Origin: Ecdyonurus torrentis
Lineage: Eukaryota > Arthropoda > Insecta > Ephemeroptera > Heptageniidae
Assembly (NCBI GenBank): GCA_949318235.1
Contig: OX439133.1
Span: 4,346,490-4,410,489, forward strand
Direction of reading: 5' to 3'
DNA length: 64,000 bases
Shown here: positions 49,801 through 64,000 of the stretch, in pieces
How positions within the stretch are numbered: position 1 is the first letter of the stretch
Layout: every line of letters starts with the position of its first letter
Translations under genes and position numbers: made by a program
The notes under the pieces: generated by a model
What the model was told of the DNA's origin: nothing
What the model saw: only the letters and a program-made list of their open reading frames with translations
The model's database searches: none

Positions 49801-52800
49801 AAAAACACTATGCAATATTTTTGAGAGCATTGATGCTGTAAATATGTTGAATTAGTATCTCAAGTATATGAGAAAAATAATGTCAATAACACAAAATTAT
49901 TCTATTTTCAAAGAAAATTGGCTTAAATGAAGTTTGTCCTATGCTGAGCAATGTTATTCACTACTCCAGTATGGCCTCCAAGCGCAATAAATATGACGTC
50001 ATGCGGATATACCCTATACAAGTTATACAGTAATAAAGTTTATTTAAAATTATGCTTTTTTTTTTGAAGATTTAGTTCCATAAGAGCCTATGTTAATTTC
50101 AATAATTATTTTCTCTCTTATCTGATGGTCACGGGTTCTGAAAGTTTTGTCATAGGTAGCTGCTACTGTTAACTTTCAAATTGCATCATGAAGTTTGAGA
50201 GTTTTCTTTTTTGGGTTTTGAGATACAAGCCATGTGAGTAACACCCTAAATTTTATTTAAAACCTTGCAAAGGACTTTTTCTTTTAAGGGTTGTATTCAG
50301 ATGGCTTGTAACTCATAAACTAAAAAGAAAACATGGAAACTTTACGATGCCATTTAAAAGTTAACAGTAAAATGATAAAATTTTCAGAACCCTTGACCAT
50401 CAGATAAGAGAGAAAATAATTATTGAAATTAACATGGGCTCTTATGGGACTAAAACTTCAAAAAATCAAAATTTAAAATCTAGCATGGTTACCCCCCAAA
50501 CTTTTTACTTTTTTGAAGATACCTTATCCTAATGTATCACTACAATATTTCAGATTTTTCTCTGGTTACAACTTTTAAGTCAAATCCTGCAGTGCTGTAC
50601 CTGATTTTTTCCCTTAAAGTTTATTTTCCCTTTTCTATTATTTAATTATTGATTGATTTGCTGTATTGCAGGTTGGACTTGGACAGACCCTGTGTGTTGG
50701 TATCGGAGGAGATCCATTCAACGGCACAGACTTCATCGACTGTCTTGAAGTCTTCCTAAATGACCCTGAGACCAAGGGCATCGTCCTGATTGGAGAGATT
50801 GGAGGTGTGGCAGAGGAGAGTGCGGCAGAGTACCTGCTCAAGCATAACTCAGTAAGTAGTCGCCATCTTGGTGGTCAAGTAACATTAGGTAACAGAGATA
50901 GAAAATGAAGTTTTATAAAACTGATCTCCAAAAATTAGGTCTTCTAAATCACCTCTTCAGATCACCATGCAAAATTTAAAGCTCCAAAAATTTTAATTAT
51001 GAAGCTCATATTATCACCATGTCAATTTCAATATTTATCTCCTATCTGAAGGTTATGGGACCTGAAATTTCAATCATAGGTAGTTGTTACCATTGTCTTT
51101 CTAATAAAGTTAGGGAGCCAATGTTTTAATTTGATAGATGCCAGTGTCTTATATTTGGTTTAATTAAAGGAATAGAACACATTGAACAAAAAAAATGTCT
51201 AGTATCCTAACATACCTAAATATCAACGTTGATTTGACCGAAGTCCTTGATTTCTAATTTATTTGGCATTCACAAAATGACAGCTGCGGGTTTATGAATA
51301 GAAAATAAATTAGAAATCAATAACTCCGGCCAAATCAACCTTGATATTCAGGTTTGTTAGGATACAGTGTATTAGACAATTTTTTTGTTCAATGTGTTCT
51401 GCACCTTAAATTAAGGATTAATTACCATGATCTAAATTCATATACTTGTATGTTTGTTGTTAGATAGAAATGAGATTATCAGTGTTTTTTTTTTGTTTTG
51501 TTTTTTTTTTTTTTAATTTCTTAAAAACAATGACTAAACCAACTCTTGTTGTAAACAACTTTTTATTGTTACTTTAAACTGTCTGGGTCAATAAAATGTG
51601 TTAATTGTGATCACAGGGTCCCAACGCCAAGCCCGTGGTGTCCTTCATTGCTGGACTGACTGCTCCCCCAGGACGCAGGATGGGTCACGCTGGTGCCATC
51701 ATTTCAGGAGGCAAGGGAGGAGCACAGGACAAGATTGACGCTCTGGAGAAGGTAATTAACACTCACAGTTAATTGATAAAATACATAGTAATTAATATTG
51801 TAGCAAGGGGCTCTCAGAGAAAAATATCCATGCTAAAATATTTACTTACAATTTGTTTTGATGGGACATAGCAGTTAGTTTTAAAGCAGTTGATAAATGA
51901 ATTGTCAGACAAGAAAGCATATTTTTTACAATAATTCCTGCAAAATTCATATCCAGTAATAATAATAATCAATAATACCTAACCATCGTGGTTAGGATCA
52001 ATAATAAAGAGAAGGATAGAATTTACCTGCAAGGGCTTTACTACAGTAGAAGTTGTACGGAGGTCGACGTCTTGCGTGACACAGTGTTTGTTATAAAATA
52101 CGTAGTATGAAATAAACTTTTTATAACAAAATACTGTGCCACGTGAGACCTCGACCTCTCCATACAACTTCTACTGTAGTAAGGCACTTGCTGGTATTCT
52201 ATCCTTTTCTTTATTAGCCTAATAACAATAATAAGATATATATTTTCTAATAATATTTACTGAATAATTTTTTATTATTTAATTACATTAGTTATATTTT
52301 ATTTTATTTTTTAAAAGCTTTTTATTTGCCTTACAAGTTGGCTCTAAAATTTTAATTTTTACTTTTACATTATGTTATCATCCACAGTATATTATACAGT
52401 AGATTATCTCCTAAACTGAGAATGTCAGATCAGTGCGCGCTACATTTGCAACTGGGTGAAACCTGCAGAACTAGACGCGTAACGTTACTTCAAATGACGG
52501 CTTCTAGTTCTGCAGTCTTCACCCAGTCACAATTATGGCGTGCATTTAATCTGACATTCTCAGTATAGGAGATAATCTACTGTATAGCTACTGTGCCTGT
52601 TATCTTTAAAGTGTAATAACTTCAATATTTACTTATGTTTTCATGTGTTTGACACAACTAAACTTTTAAGTAACATTTCATCTTTACTGCATGTTAATTT
52701 TATATTTCACAACCGTTCAGTTTGTCAGATATCAGCCGGTCACCTGACTACCTTAACTTATACCAACTACTTAACTATGTACTTTATATGGTACCTAACT

Positions 52801-52902
52801 TGGAGTTACTTGTTGTTTCAGGCTGGGGTACTGGTAACCAAGAGCCCCGCACAAATGGGCAACGTTTTGTTGAAAGAAATGAAGAACCGAGGCATCGCCT
52901 AG
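43839..52902 (+). CDS. SUCLG1: Succinyl-CoA ligase [ADP/GDP-forming] subunit alpha, mitochondrial
   Basis: Coding exons: 43839-43875, 45112-45332, 46026-46247, 49528-49632, 50672-50851, 51617-51751 and 52822-52902. All introns are GT-AG, phases agree, and the 981 nt give 326 aa plus TAG. The human protein is about 346 aa; here the leader is shorter. Residues 1 to about 34 ([12 protein letters not shown]..., basic, no acidic residues) form the mitochondrial targeting peptide. [10 protein letters not shown] (42-51) begins the CoA-binding fold; [12 protein letters not shown] and GPNCPG (149-154) follow. [12 protein letters not shown] (205-216) and GEIGG (236-240) lie in the ligase domain, and GRRMGHAG carries the phosphorylated His279. 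All expected catalytic residues are present. The protein pairs with SUCLG2 or SUCLA2 and makes GTP or ATP from succinyl-CoA in the TCA cycle. Introns are full of MITEs. Converges with TSEN15. Identification is firm. Confidence 0.97.
45521..45664. mobile_element. MITE with CAGTCAAC ends, SUCLG1 intron 2
   Basis: CAGTCAACAGGGGTGAAATTGAAAG is inverted as CTTTCAATTTCACCCCGGTTGACT at the right. Same family as 58852-59072 (TACAGTCAACTGGGGTGA). Confidence 0.85.
45684..45894. mobile_element. Foldback element, SUCLG1 intron 2
   Basis: acattgtcctgaatcaattg...gcaatgttgtaatttttgagtg is inverted as actcaaaaattacaactgc...aggacaatgt. Arms of about 55 bp, TA-rich centre. Confidence 0.75.
46262..46650 (+). 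repeat. Tandem repeat, unit about 124 bp, SUCLG1 intron 3
   Basis: The unit with atatttgtg, agttttctcacaaacacactaagaag, aattagta-attttac and aaacatgtaaaag occurs at about 46262-46384 and 46385-46500, with a partial third at 46596-46650. Confidence 0.75.
46798..46940 (+). other. Candidate alternative exon in SUCLG1 intron 3
   Basis: A strong acceptor (ttccatattttgcag) precedes ggtgacttcaagaaaggtac...caagggctgg, GC-richer than the intron and followed by gtatgc, a usable donor at 46834. Joined after exon 3 in frame, the 36 nt would add [12 protein letters not shown] between PEK and CKIGIMPG. If not spliced out, the frame continues to a TGA at 46938-46940, with an AATAATAAA poly(A)-like signal near 47022. 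The known alpha-subunit sequence does not need this segment, so it would be a cassette or alternative last exon. Confidence 0.35.
47023..47224. mobile_element. Foldback MITE (AAAAGGATAGAA ends), SUCLG1 intron 3
   Basis: Arms aaaggatagaaatagcagcg...aagttgtgttgagaggtcgaggtctctc and gagg-like cctcaacctctccacacaacttctactg...accatttctaacct are inverted. Same family as 52001-52216. Confidence 0.85.
47956..48207. mobile_element. MITE with TAAATGTACTAGTTATCGGCAG ends, SUCLG1 intron 3
   Basis: Terminal inverted repeats of about 25 bp: GTAAATGTACTAGTTATCGG at the left and its exact reverse complement at the right; length about 250 bp. TA at the borders would fit a Tc1/mariner-type target. Confidence 0.88.
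48503..48651. mobile_element. Near-perfect foldback of about 150 bp, SUCLG1 intron 3
   Basis: From atattgtctctatcgtgtca through gcgcgccaaacgttccatct, then a loop of about 20 nt, then the reverse complement of the whole arm. The stem is about 65 bp with only a few mismatches. An intronic transcript would give a long dsRNA hairpin. Confidence 0.92.
48707..48838. mobile_element. Foldback MITE, second copy of the 20383 family
   Basis: AACTGTTTTGACCCCAACTTTA and its reverse complement at the right end; centre ctgcttactacgcatgcgcag like the 20383 copy. The left and right inner arms have diverged. Confidence 0.85.
48857..48985. repeat. Imperfect inverted repeat, SUCLG1 intron 3
   Basis: gaagtgcgggaaaaggaaaccatgt pairs imperfectly with cacgtggtttcctcttccgg. 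Probably another decayed foldback MITE. Confidence 0.5.
49709..50018 (+). mobile_element. M1 MITE, complete, SUCLG1 intron 4
   Basis: tatagggtctatgcattcatgttaaagtcgacgccatg at the left, gacgtcatgcggatataccctata at the right; a good reference copy at 310 bp. Confidence 0.93.
50072..50254 (-). mobile_element. TTAA-1 MITE fragment, inverted, SUCLG1 intron 4
   Basis: ttccataagagcctatgttaattt, ctctcttatctgatggtcacgggttctga, ttgagatacaagcc, gtaacacccta: the left half of TTAA-1 in reverse, lying head to head with the next copy. Confidence 0.8.
50284..50617 (+). mobile_element. TTAA-1 MITE, complete, SUCLG1 intron 4
   Basis: TTAAGGGTTGTATTCAGATGGC at the left, ctgattttttcccTTAA at the right, bounded by TTAA. 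Reference copy of the family. Confidence 0.92.
51174..51409. mobile_element. Foldback MITE with TTAA target, SUCLG1 intron 5
   Basis: TTAAAGGAATAGAACACATT at the left, AATGTGTTCTGCACCTTAA at the right. The inner arms (gttgatttgaccgaagtcc-ttgatttctaattta) are also inverted. A distinct family; only the first 12 bp resemble TTAA-4. Confidence 0.9.
52001..52216. mobile_element. Foldback MITE, second copy of the 47023 family, SUCLG1 intron 6
   Basis: ataaagagaaggatagaat...ctactacagtagaagttgta and tacaacttctactgtagtaa...attctatccttttctttat form inverted arms of about 95 bp. Confidence 0.9.
52395..52584. mobile_element. MITE with TACAGTAGATTATCTCCTA ends, SUCLG1 intron 6
   Basis: TACAGTAGATTATCTCCTAA...ctgagaatgtcagat at the left and its reverse complement at the right; inner arms (tgcagaactaga / tctagttctgca) also pair. 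TA ends fit Tc1/mariner-type targeting. Confidence 0.9.
52603..52760 (+). repeat. Dispersed repeat, copy of 5425-5573
   Basis: gtgtaataac, ttttcatgtgtttgacacaactaaa, taagtaacatttc, gatatcagccggtcacct in order. Confidence 0.55.
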
Positions 52903-53321
52903 AAAATATTTATTTTTCACAATTTTCTCCTAGCTGGTTATCTCCCCTCTTTGTACCCCTAGCTTTAGTCTATACTACTTTGTGTGTTGTACCATTCCTC
53001 ACCTATACCTCTATGTATAGCAGCCATCTTGGTGGTGATAAAATACATTAGTTGGCATAGGAGCACCGTCAATAACAAAATTATACAGAAATTAGTTATG
53101 TTCATCTTCCTATGTTGTTCCATGTATTTTTCTCCATCAAGATGGCTGACATAGAGGCCCTATTGTATACAACAATTAAACAAAAATTCAGCAAGAAATA
53201 ATTTTGCTTTTAAAGAATTAGATGAAGAAAATGAAATTGCAATGGTTTATGCCTATGTTGCCTTCATAATAACTTGTAAATATTTTTAAAATACATAAGT
53301 GATTTGTTTTTATGTTGTAAT

Positions 53322-53363
<42 letters not shown>

Positions 53364-54032
53364 AACTGAAAAACTGTAAAAACTGCTTTTTTCCACGCTT
53401 AAAAATTTCTTTAAAATTAGCATATTAATTTTTTTTTTGTATTTTTATTGAATAGTTAGCTATTCTTGCTGAATTTTAACAAAATATAATATTAAAAATA
53501 TTTTGGTCCACAAGAACATGTAAAAATTACTGTTTTAGTCCAAAGATATTTAAAAAAATAATAATTATAATAACAAAATTGATCATTTTTAATTTCTTGC
53601 CTTTTTTTTTTTCATAATCATGCAAACGTTGAGAAAAAAAAAATCTAAGAGAAAAGACATTTTACGTTTCTGAGAAGTCATTTTTATAAAATGGTTTTTC
53701 AACTTTTTTTTATTTTGCATGATAAATCTTCATAATCATCGTTCAAGTGAGAACTAAGATAGCAACATGTCTATTGTTTCTCCAAACTAGCAGATCATTT
53801 TGTACTAGTTTTCAGCTATGTGTTATGTTATAAAGAACTGAAGCAGCAAAAACTTGATGCCGCTTTTTATTATTTTTTTTTTCCTGAAAAATTTTCAATT
53901 TTTTTATTATATTTTTTTGTTGAAATGAAATTTTTATTTGATTTTATATAAAACTGGCATTTTTTATTTTATTTATTTTTAATTTTCAGACCACTTTTAA
54001 AAGAAAATATGTCCCTAAATATTTTGCGTCCC

Positions 54033-54064
<32 letters not shown>

Positions 54065-55095
54065 TTGCTCAACTTTTCTTAGGTATGTTTCGATGGGTAA
54101 TTTAAGCAGTAACTTTAAGCAGGCTATATAAATACATAAGCTTGCATTATGAAACAGCTCAAATAGGGCCATATTACCCTTAGCTTAGTCTAGATAGGAA
54201 GTTTTAGCTTAAAGGCTGTTCCTAGCAAAATAAAATGAAATAAGATAAAATGTGCTTGAAATTCTAGCAAAATATCAACACTAAAAAGTATAGCTACTTC
54301 ATTTTCCCATAAGAAAACATGTAAAAAGAAAACAAATGAACTGCTATGTTTGCGAGTGACAAATTTGGTTACTTGTGTTCAAGTTTTCCATCATTACAAA
54401 AATTGTAGTTAATTTTTTAGTTAACGCTGCTATAAAAAAAAATCTAAATGTCTAAAATAATAAAAAAATTATAGTAATACTTTATCATGGTGCATTTTTT
54501 TTAAAGTTTGTTTGCAAAAATGTCAATAAATTCACAAGTTTGGTAACTGTAATTTTGATTATTGATTGATTACTCTATCTTCTTGTAATAATTACAACAA
54601 TCAAAATTATAGTTATAAATATCGTCTATTGTTTGTACTAAAAATTTGTTGTCAACAAATATATTTTTAACAAATACACCATTCGTCAATTCGTGTTTGT
54701 TTAAAAATATTTTTGTATTTTTTTTTTGTTGTTGAGGCAAATATGAAATATTTTTTTGAGAAAAAAAAGTAACCTCAAATTTTGGGGTTTACTTTTTTGT
54801 TAAAAAAATATTTAGTGAAATTTTTGTGTAACTAAATATGCAATTGCAGTTTGTTATGCACTTGTATTGCAGCATGTTATGCAGTTATGCAGGCCTATAT
54901 ATTATATAATTATCATTGTGAACTTCAAATATTATAAAAATAAAAAAATTAAATAAAATGTTAAGTTTTCAGAAAAATACTTTTATAATTTTTATTTTTG
55001 CATGGCACTGATTTGAATTTAAAAATGTTTTAATGAATTTTCAAATAGCTCAAAAATTTAGTGAATTTATTTTATTTACATTTCTTATATTTCAG
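52903..55095. other. SUCLG1 3' UTR and convergent intergenic spacer
   Basis: Just after the stop the sequence is moderately complex (to about 53300) and likely 3' UTR. A poly-A run (53326-53360), poly-C/poly-T (54028-54066) and AT-rich sequence follow. AATAAA occurs at 54229-54234 and elsewhere, but none is clearly the used poly(A) signal. Confidence 0.5.
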
Positions 55096-55195
55096 GATGA
55101 ATTTTTTAAATTATTTTTTAAAATTACAAAAAAAAATTAAATATTTGTGTAACCTGTGCCATCAAGACTTTCACCAAGCTACGGACCTCATCATG
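55096..55195 (+). other. Orphan exon-like segment encoding half a C2H2 zinc finger
   Basis: Between an acceptor (ttcttatatttcag) and a donor (atcatg then gtaagg) lie 100 nt open in one frame, ending YLCNLCHQDFHQATDLIM. That fits Y-x-C-x2-C-x3-F-x5-L-x2 of a C2H2 finger and stops exactly one codon before the first histidine, where splicing could supply it. No partner exon is visible, and the first half is AT-rich and lysine/phenylalanine-heavy. It may be an exon of an unseen gene, a fragment, or chance. Confidence 0.3.
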
Positions 55196-55367
55196 GTAAG
55201 GCGCTTGTTGGTTTCTCCTATCCTATTTTTTGATTACTTATTCAAACTGAAATGGTTTTAACCTTTCCTTATTAATTACACATTTTTTTTATGGAATTAA
55301 ATATTTGATCACTATAAGTTTTGTAACAATGCAATAAATTCCACTGCAAGTCATGTATTATACAGTT

Positions 55368-55373
55368 TTTATT
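55368..55373 (-). terminator. Poly(A) signal of TSEN15
   Basis: AATAAA on the minus strand (tttatt on +), about 32 nt past the TGA at 55405-55407, in the right place for a short 3' UTR. Confidence 0.6.
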
Positions 55374-55404
55374 CACACAGTCACTTGAATGCCAGGCACA
55401 ATTT

Positions 55405-57619
55405 TCAAGCTGCATCGAGAGCTTTGTTGGTAGCAGCCTGGATCAGTTCTTCTGCCAAGAAGGTCGCGGGGTCAAGCTTTTTCCTGATACGTTTGTCTGG
55501 ACTAGGGGTGACCAAGCCTCGGGTTATCTCGTGGAGAACTACTGTGGAGTCAGTGTCAACAATCGCCAAGGTCAACCTGGGGGTCAAGGTCATTGGTTAA
55601 GTACTCAAGGTCAAAGTTTTTTTTTTTTTTTTTTTTTTTCAAAATGAACATTTCAGAGTAAAATTGTGTTCATAAAATTCAGATTGCTTGATCTAAAAAG
55701 TACTCAATTATTTGTACTCTAAATTGGGGTGACTTTGCCACTCACTATTTCAAGTACTACGCAGCATTTCGGTATTTCTGCATTCTTCATGGGTGTAATT
55801 TTGGCACATCTGCAATCTTAATCACACCTATTAATGGCACGTCTGTACAGGCTAAGCGTATAAAGATGTTTTAAAAGAGGGGAGCGTGGAGAATGCATAT
55901 GAACCAAAATTGCACCCACGGAGATTACACTAGTAGTGCAGAGTAGCCTTCGATTTGCTGTAGGATCTTTCTGATTTTTACATTTTTTTTTGAGATATAA
56001 AGACCATAACTCGTTCTATAAACTACACACAAATAATGAGCCAGCTTCGAAAATGTTCCTTTGTTCAAAACATCTGATCATGACGTCATTATACCTGTTT
56101 ACTACGTTTATACATATGGTCGATCATTGTTATTTCTTTGTTTAGAACTTTAAACTTGATAAGAAAGAAAGAAACTTACCATCTCAATATGCGACTCACT
56201 TTTATCGTCTCAACAAAAAAAAAAAAAAAAAAAAAAAGATCAACTAATGAATGTGTCTTATTTTGTTGGTCAGCCAATCACTGTTATTGAGATTCACTTT
56301 ACTTTACAGATTGAGCTTATTAATTAACATAGATTTTAGAACAAAGAAAATTATATAATAACAAGGTGACAATGTCATCTTGTAGAGCTAACGTCACCCC
56401 ATAGTGCCAAAATCAACCCCACCTAACCCTAGGTATAACTTACTTGACCCCCTGTTCTGAGGTCACTGCGACAGTTTCCTGCAGTAACTCAATCCACTCA
56501 AGGTTCATGTCTGCGTTAGAAGACACTGGCACAAATATCTCAGCCTCCGAGGACTTTTGTCTTTTAGCAGACAGAATAATCAGGTCTAGCTCTGCGACGT
56601 AGCGATGTGTGACGTCGTACATCAGGGACCCTGCAGAAACATTACTGACAAATTAAGAACAAAAAATGTTCTGAAAACAATAATGGTTATAGTAGATTAC
56701 TGTAGAGACCCAATATTGTTGGCATGCTAATGGCTTTCTATGGGCTATTTAAATGGAAAAGGTTGAGTCCTAATGGTTACTTAATACTTGGAGAAATATT
56801 AAGCTCAGGGTATTTTACTTGATGCCACTATTGAATCCAATTCTATACCCTGCAGGCTTATTGAACTGGCCATAAGAGTAAGTCTGCAATAGGGGAAGTG
56901 GCCCTCTCTGTTTGGAGGCTCCTAAGGCACTAAAAGGGGTGTAACCAAGGTGTTACAGCCCTTTTAGTGCCCCCTGGAGAGTGTTACGACCCTTTTACAA
57001 ACGTGGCCCCTTGACTGCCAGTCTGACCCTGATACACCCTGGGTATCCAATTGTCATTTCAAGTCAATATTTATTGGTTGAGGAGATAGTAAGTCTTTTT
57101 AACGATTTACATCTAAAAAATAAAGAGACGTGACTTATGAGACTTTGAGAATCCTTCAAAGTAGAGTGGCCGTTTGATTTGAATGCCACTCGATGAGGCA
57201 TCACGTCCCTTTTAAAGTAGAGTGGCTTTGTCGATGAGGCCACTGGCCTTTTGTAAGGCCACTTGAAAGGGTGCAAAGACCCTATATCGAAGAAAAGGCC
57301 ATACTCTACTTCGAAGTATTCTCAAAAGTCACCTCTAATTATGTTTTTTACCTGGACAGCTGGGTCTGGACCAAATATACATAATATCCTACTGATAAGT
57401 GAGTGATATATAGACCAATACATTACAGAAATTAATTATAATTTAAATATTTATACCTTCACAAAGTTCCATGTAAACTTGAAACGCAAGGTCCACTTGT
57501 GAAATGTCACAGCACCCTATCTCCTGCATTTCTCTGAGCTAAAAACAACAAAATAACAAATGTTAACATTTAGAAACATACAAACAGACATTAGTTCTTA
57601 CCACTGGATGATTATCCAT
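55405..57619 (-). CDS. TSEN15: tRNA-splicing endonuclease subunit Sen15
   Basis: Minus-strand coding exons: 57619-57602 (ATG GAT AAT CAT CCA GTG), 57538-57457, 56630-56444 and 55576-55405. Phases join correctly (0, 1, 2) and give 152 aa plus TGA; human is about 171 aa. Landmarks: HPVLREMQEIG at the start, DLAFQVYMELCEG, then VTHRYVAELDLIIL, and KLTLAIVDTDSTVVLHEITRGLV (96-118), matching the human TLAIVESDSTIVYYKLTDG strand region that mediates Sen15 pairing. The C-terminus has a basic KRIRKK segment and runs further than in human. Sen15 is a structural, non-catalytic subunit of the nuclear TSEN complex that removes introns from pre-tRNAs. It shares its upstream region with PI4K2 and converges with SUCLG1. 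Confident; the 18-nt first coding exon rests on a good donor and the HP motif. Confidence 0.92.
55745..55945. repeat. Imperfect inverted repeat, TSEN15 intron 3
   Basis: tctgcattcttcatgggtgtaattttgg pairs partly with ccaaaattgcacccacggagatt. Probably a decayed foldback MITE; ends uncertain. Confidence 0.45.
56880..57330. repeat. Inverted-repeat rich segment, TSEN15 intron 2
   Basis: ctcctaaggcactaaaagggg-tgtaacc is inverted as ggtgttaca-gcccttttagtgcccc (56926-56985). Further on, aaagtagagtggc occurs twice (57160, 57217) and inverted as atactctacttcg (57301). Unclassified. Confidence 0.6.
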
Positions 57620-58184
57620 GTTCCAATCACTCTAAAAACAACGATTTTCTGATATTTTAGAGAGAAATCAGCAATCCAGCTGTATTTGTTTTTTTACTTT
57701 AAATTTACCGCCTAAACGTGTGAATTTAGCTACATCCCGGAAACTTTGAGAATTTTAGGGCCTTGTGCGAGGCTAGTTTTGATAATATTTTTATTTACTT
57801 TTATCACTTTTTAGGTATTTTACACGTTTTAACGATGTGAGCTTTCAAAAATAATTTAATAGTTAGATATTTCATTTATCTTCATGATTTTAAATTACGA
57901 AATTTGGATAAATTTGGTAAAATAATATAAACTAGCCTCTACTCGGGTCTCCAAAATATGAAATAAAACTAAAATCTGAAAATAAAGACAATTTAACTAA
58001 AAAATGACAATCGAAAATCAAAACATGTGTTCACGTGATCGTGATGGCAGATGACAAGTAAAAGAAAAGATAACGACGTAGAAATCAAATTATAAGTGAT
58101 TTGTGTCGTGTTTTTGATATATTTAATTGTTTTATAACATATAATAATAATTAAAATATATATTTTATTAATTAGTTAGGCTAA
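57620..58184. promoter_or_regulatory. Divergent TSEN15 / PI4K2 promoter interval
   Basis: 565 bp separate the two start codons on opposite strands, so both promoters lie here. No TATA box or CpG island is clear. A tcacgtgatcgtgat stretch (58031-58045) holds a CACGTG E-box. Next to it, ATGGCAGATGACAAGTAA (58044-58061) would be a five-codon upstream frame if in the PI4K2 leader. Confidence 0.5.
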
Positions 58185-63097
<4,913 letters not shown>

Positions 63098-63331
63098 TAG
63101 GAGTTTTTTTGTAAAATTGTGATGTATAAAATAATGCTTCTTACCCGAGGTTCTACACCTTTAAACTGACAAAATAATAATAATAATTTTATTGTAACAT
63201 ATTAACCATTTTTTTTCTTAAATAAATAATAATAATAAAAGTCAAATTACGACCTGATTTTTTTTTTTTTTTTTTTTTTTATACTACACCTTTGCAAACT
63301 TGGGGAAGAAATTGTTTGCTTACTCTTTTTC

Positions 63332-63744
63332 TTAAAGCCCTTGTCAACTTGCTTTTTTATTATTTAGAATACTAGATTGATAATAATTACCATACCTTAT
63401 TATTCATGAATTAGACACCAACTTGTTGATTTTGTATTTATTTTCATTTTATTTTATTTTTGGCTGTTATATCACGTATCTGACTTCACAATGTACCGCC
63501 GCCAATCACAGTCCCCGCTCTGGTCATGTGATAAATTTAGGCCCCTCCCTCAAGTTCTTTACCCCTATATCACGACCCCATCGGTACATTGTGACGTCAG
63601 ATACGTGATATAACAATCAAAAAGAAAATAAATAAAAATAAATACAAAATCAACGTGTTGGTGTCTAATTCATGGATAATGAAGTATGATAATTATCAAT
63701 CTAGTATTCTATATAATAAAAAAGTAAGTTGACAAGGGCTTTAA
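63332..63744. mobile_element. Long foldback MITE with TTAA target, PI4K2 intron 2
   Basis: TTAAAGCCCTTGTCAACTTGC and GTTGACAAGGGCTTTAA ends. The arms, about 170 bp each, are inverted with few differences (ctagattgata, gaattagacaccaac, ttatatcacgtatctgac, acaatgtacc). TTAA on both sides. Confidence 0.93.
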
Positions 63745-64000
63745 AGGAAAACGAATTTAATCGTTATATTTATGACAGTGCAATAAAATACACTGCTATA
63801 ATTATGATGTTAGAAAAAAAAGCTAAATAAAACTAAACAACAACATAAGCAAAAGCCAAGGAGAAAGTAGGTGACAGGTTGATGCAGGTATATCAAGTGG
63901 TAGTAAATTATATTGATGTGTGGTGTCACCTGTGTGTGGGTGGGGTGACCTCTATGTGACCTCTATATATCATGTGAGATATCACATTACTTGCAAACTT
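63745..64000. other. PI4K2 intron 2, nothing recognised
   Basis: AT-rich to 63850, then GT-rich (tggtgtcacctgtgtgtgggtgggg). No exon before the window ends. Confidence 0.5.

Overview
This is nuclear DNA from an invertebrate animal, strongly AT-rich. It has GT-AG introns, dense microsatellites, many short non-autonomous DNA transposons (MITEs), tRNA-derived SINEs carrying a conserved central core, and a LINE 3' remnant. The phylum cannot be fixed from the sequence alone. Exons stand out because they are GC-richer than everything around them.

Right part (about 43.8-64 kb): three recognisable animal genes. SUCLG1, the succinyl-CoA ligase alpha subunit, is complete on + (seven coding exons, 43839-52902, 326 aa). 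TSEN15, a tRNA-splicing endonuclease subunit, is complete on - (four coding exons, 57619 down to 55405, 152 aa). PI4K2, a type II phosphatidylinositol 4-kinase, is on + from 58185 and runs off the right edge after two exons. SUCLG1 and TSEN15 converge tail to tail. TSEN15 and PI4K2 diverge from 565 bp that must hold both promoters. The products act separately: mitochondrial TCA cycle, nuclear tRNA splicing, and endosomal/Golgi phosphoinositide synthesis. Nothing suggests a shared pathway. Introns and spacers hold many foldback MITEs.

Left part (1 to about 43 kb): no convincing protein-coding gene. It is a gene desert built from repeats, with family names used below. M1: about 300 bp, TATAGGGTGTATGC-type ends. 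TTAA-1 and TTAA-2: about 335 bp, TTAAGGG-type ends. TTAA-3: about 350 bp, TTAAAGAGAAAGTTCAGG ends. TTAA-4: about 360 bp, TTAAAGGNATAGACC ends. GG: about 200 bp, GGAGGTTATCGGTTTA ends. Several copies are nested, giving a relative insertion order. Three tandem arrays (about 12.9-15.0, 20.5-24.9 and 26.7-38.9 kb) have MITEs inside the repeated unit; the third also holds a near-identical block of more than 2 kb present twice about 4.94 kb apart. Large microsatellites are (TA)n at 8.9 kb, (TG)n at 19.9 kb and (GATA)n at 41.7-42.06 kb.

The most interesting items are the nested TTAA-targeting MITE network, a candidate extra exon in SUCLG1, an orphan half zinc-finger exon between SUCLG1 and TSEN15, hairpin modules shared between distant loci, and SINEs with a conserved core. 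All alignments were made by eye; no database or alignment program was used.
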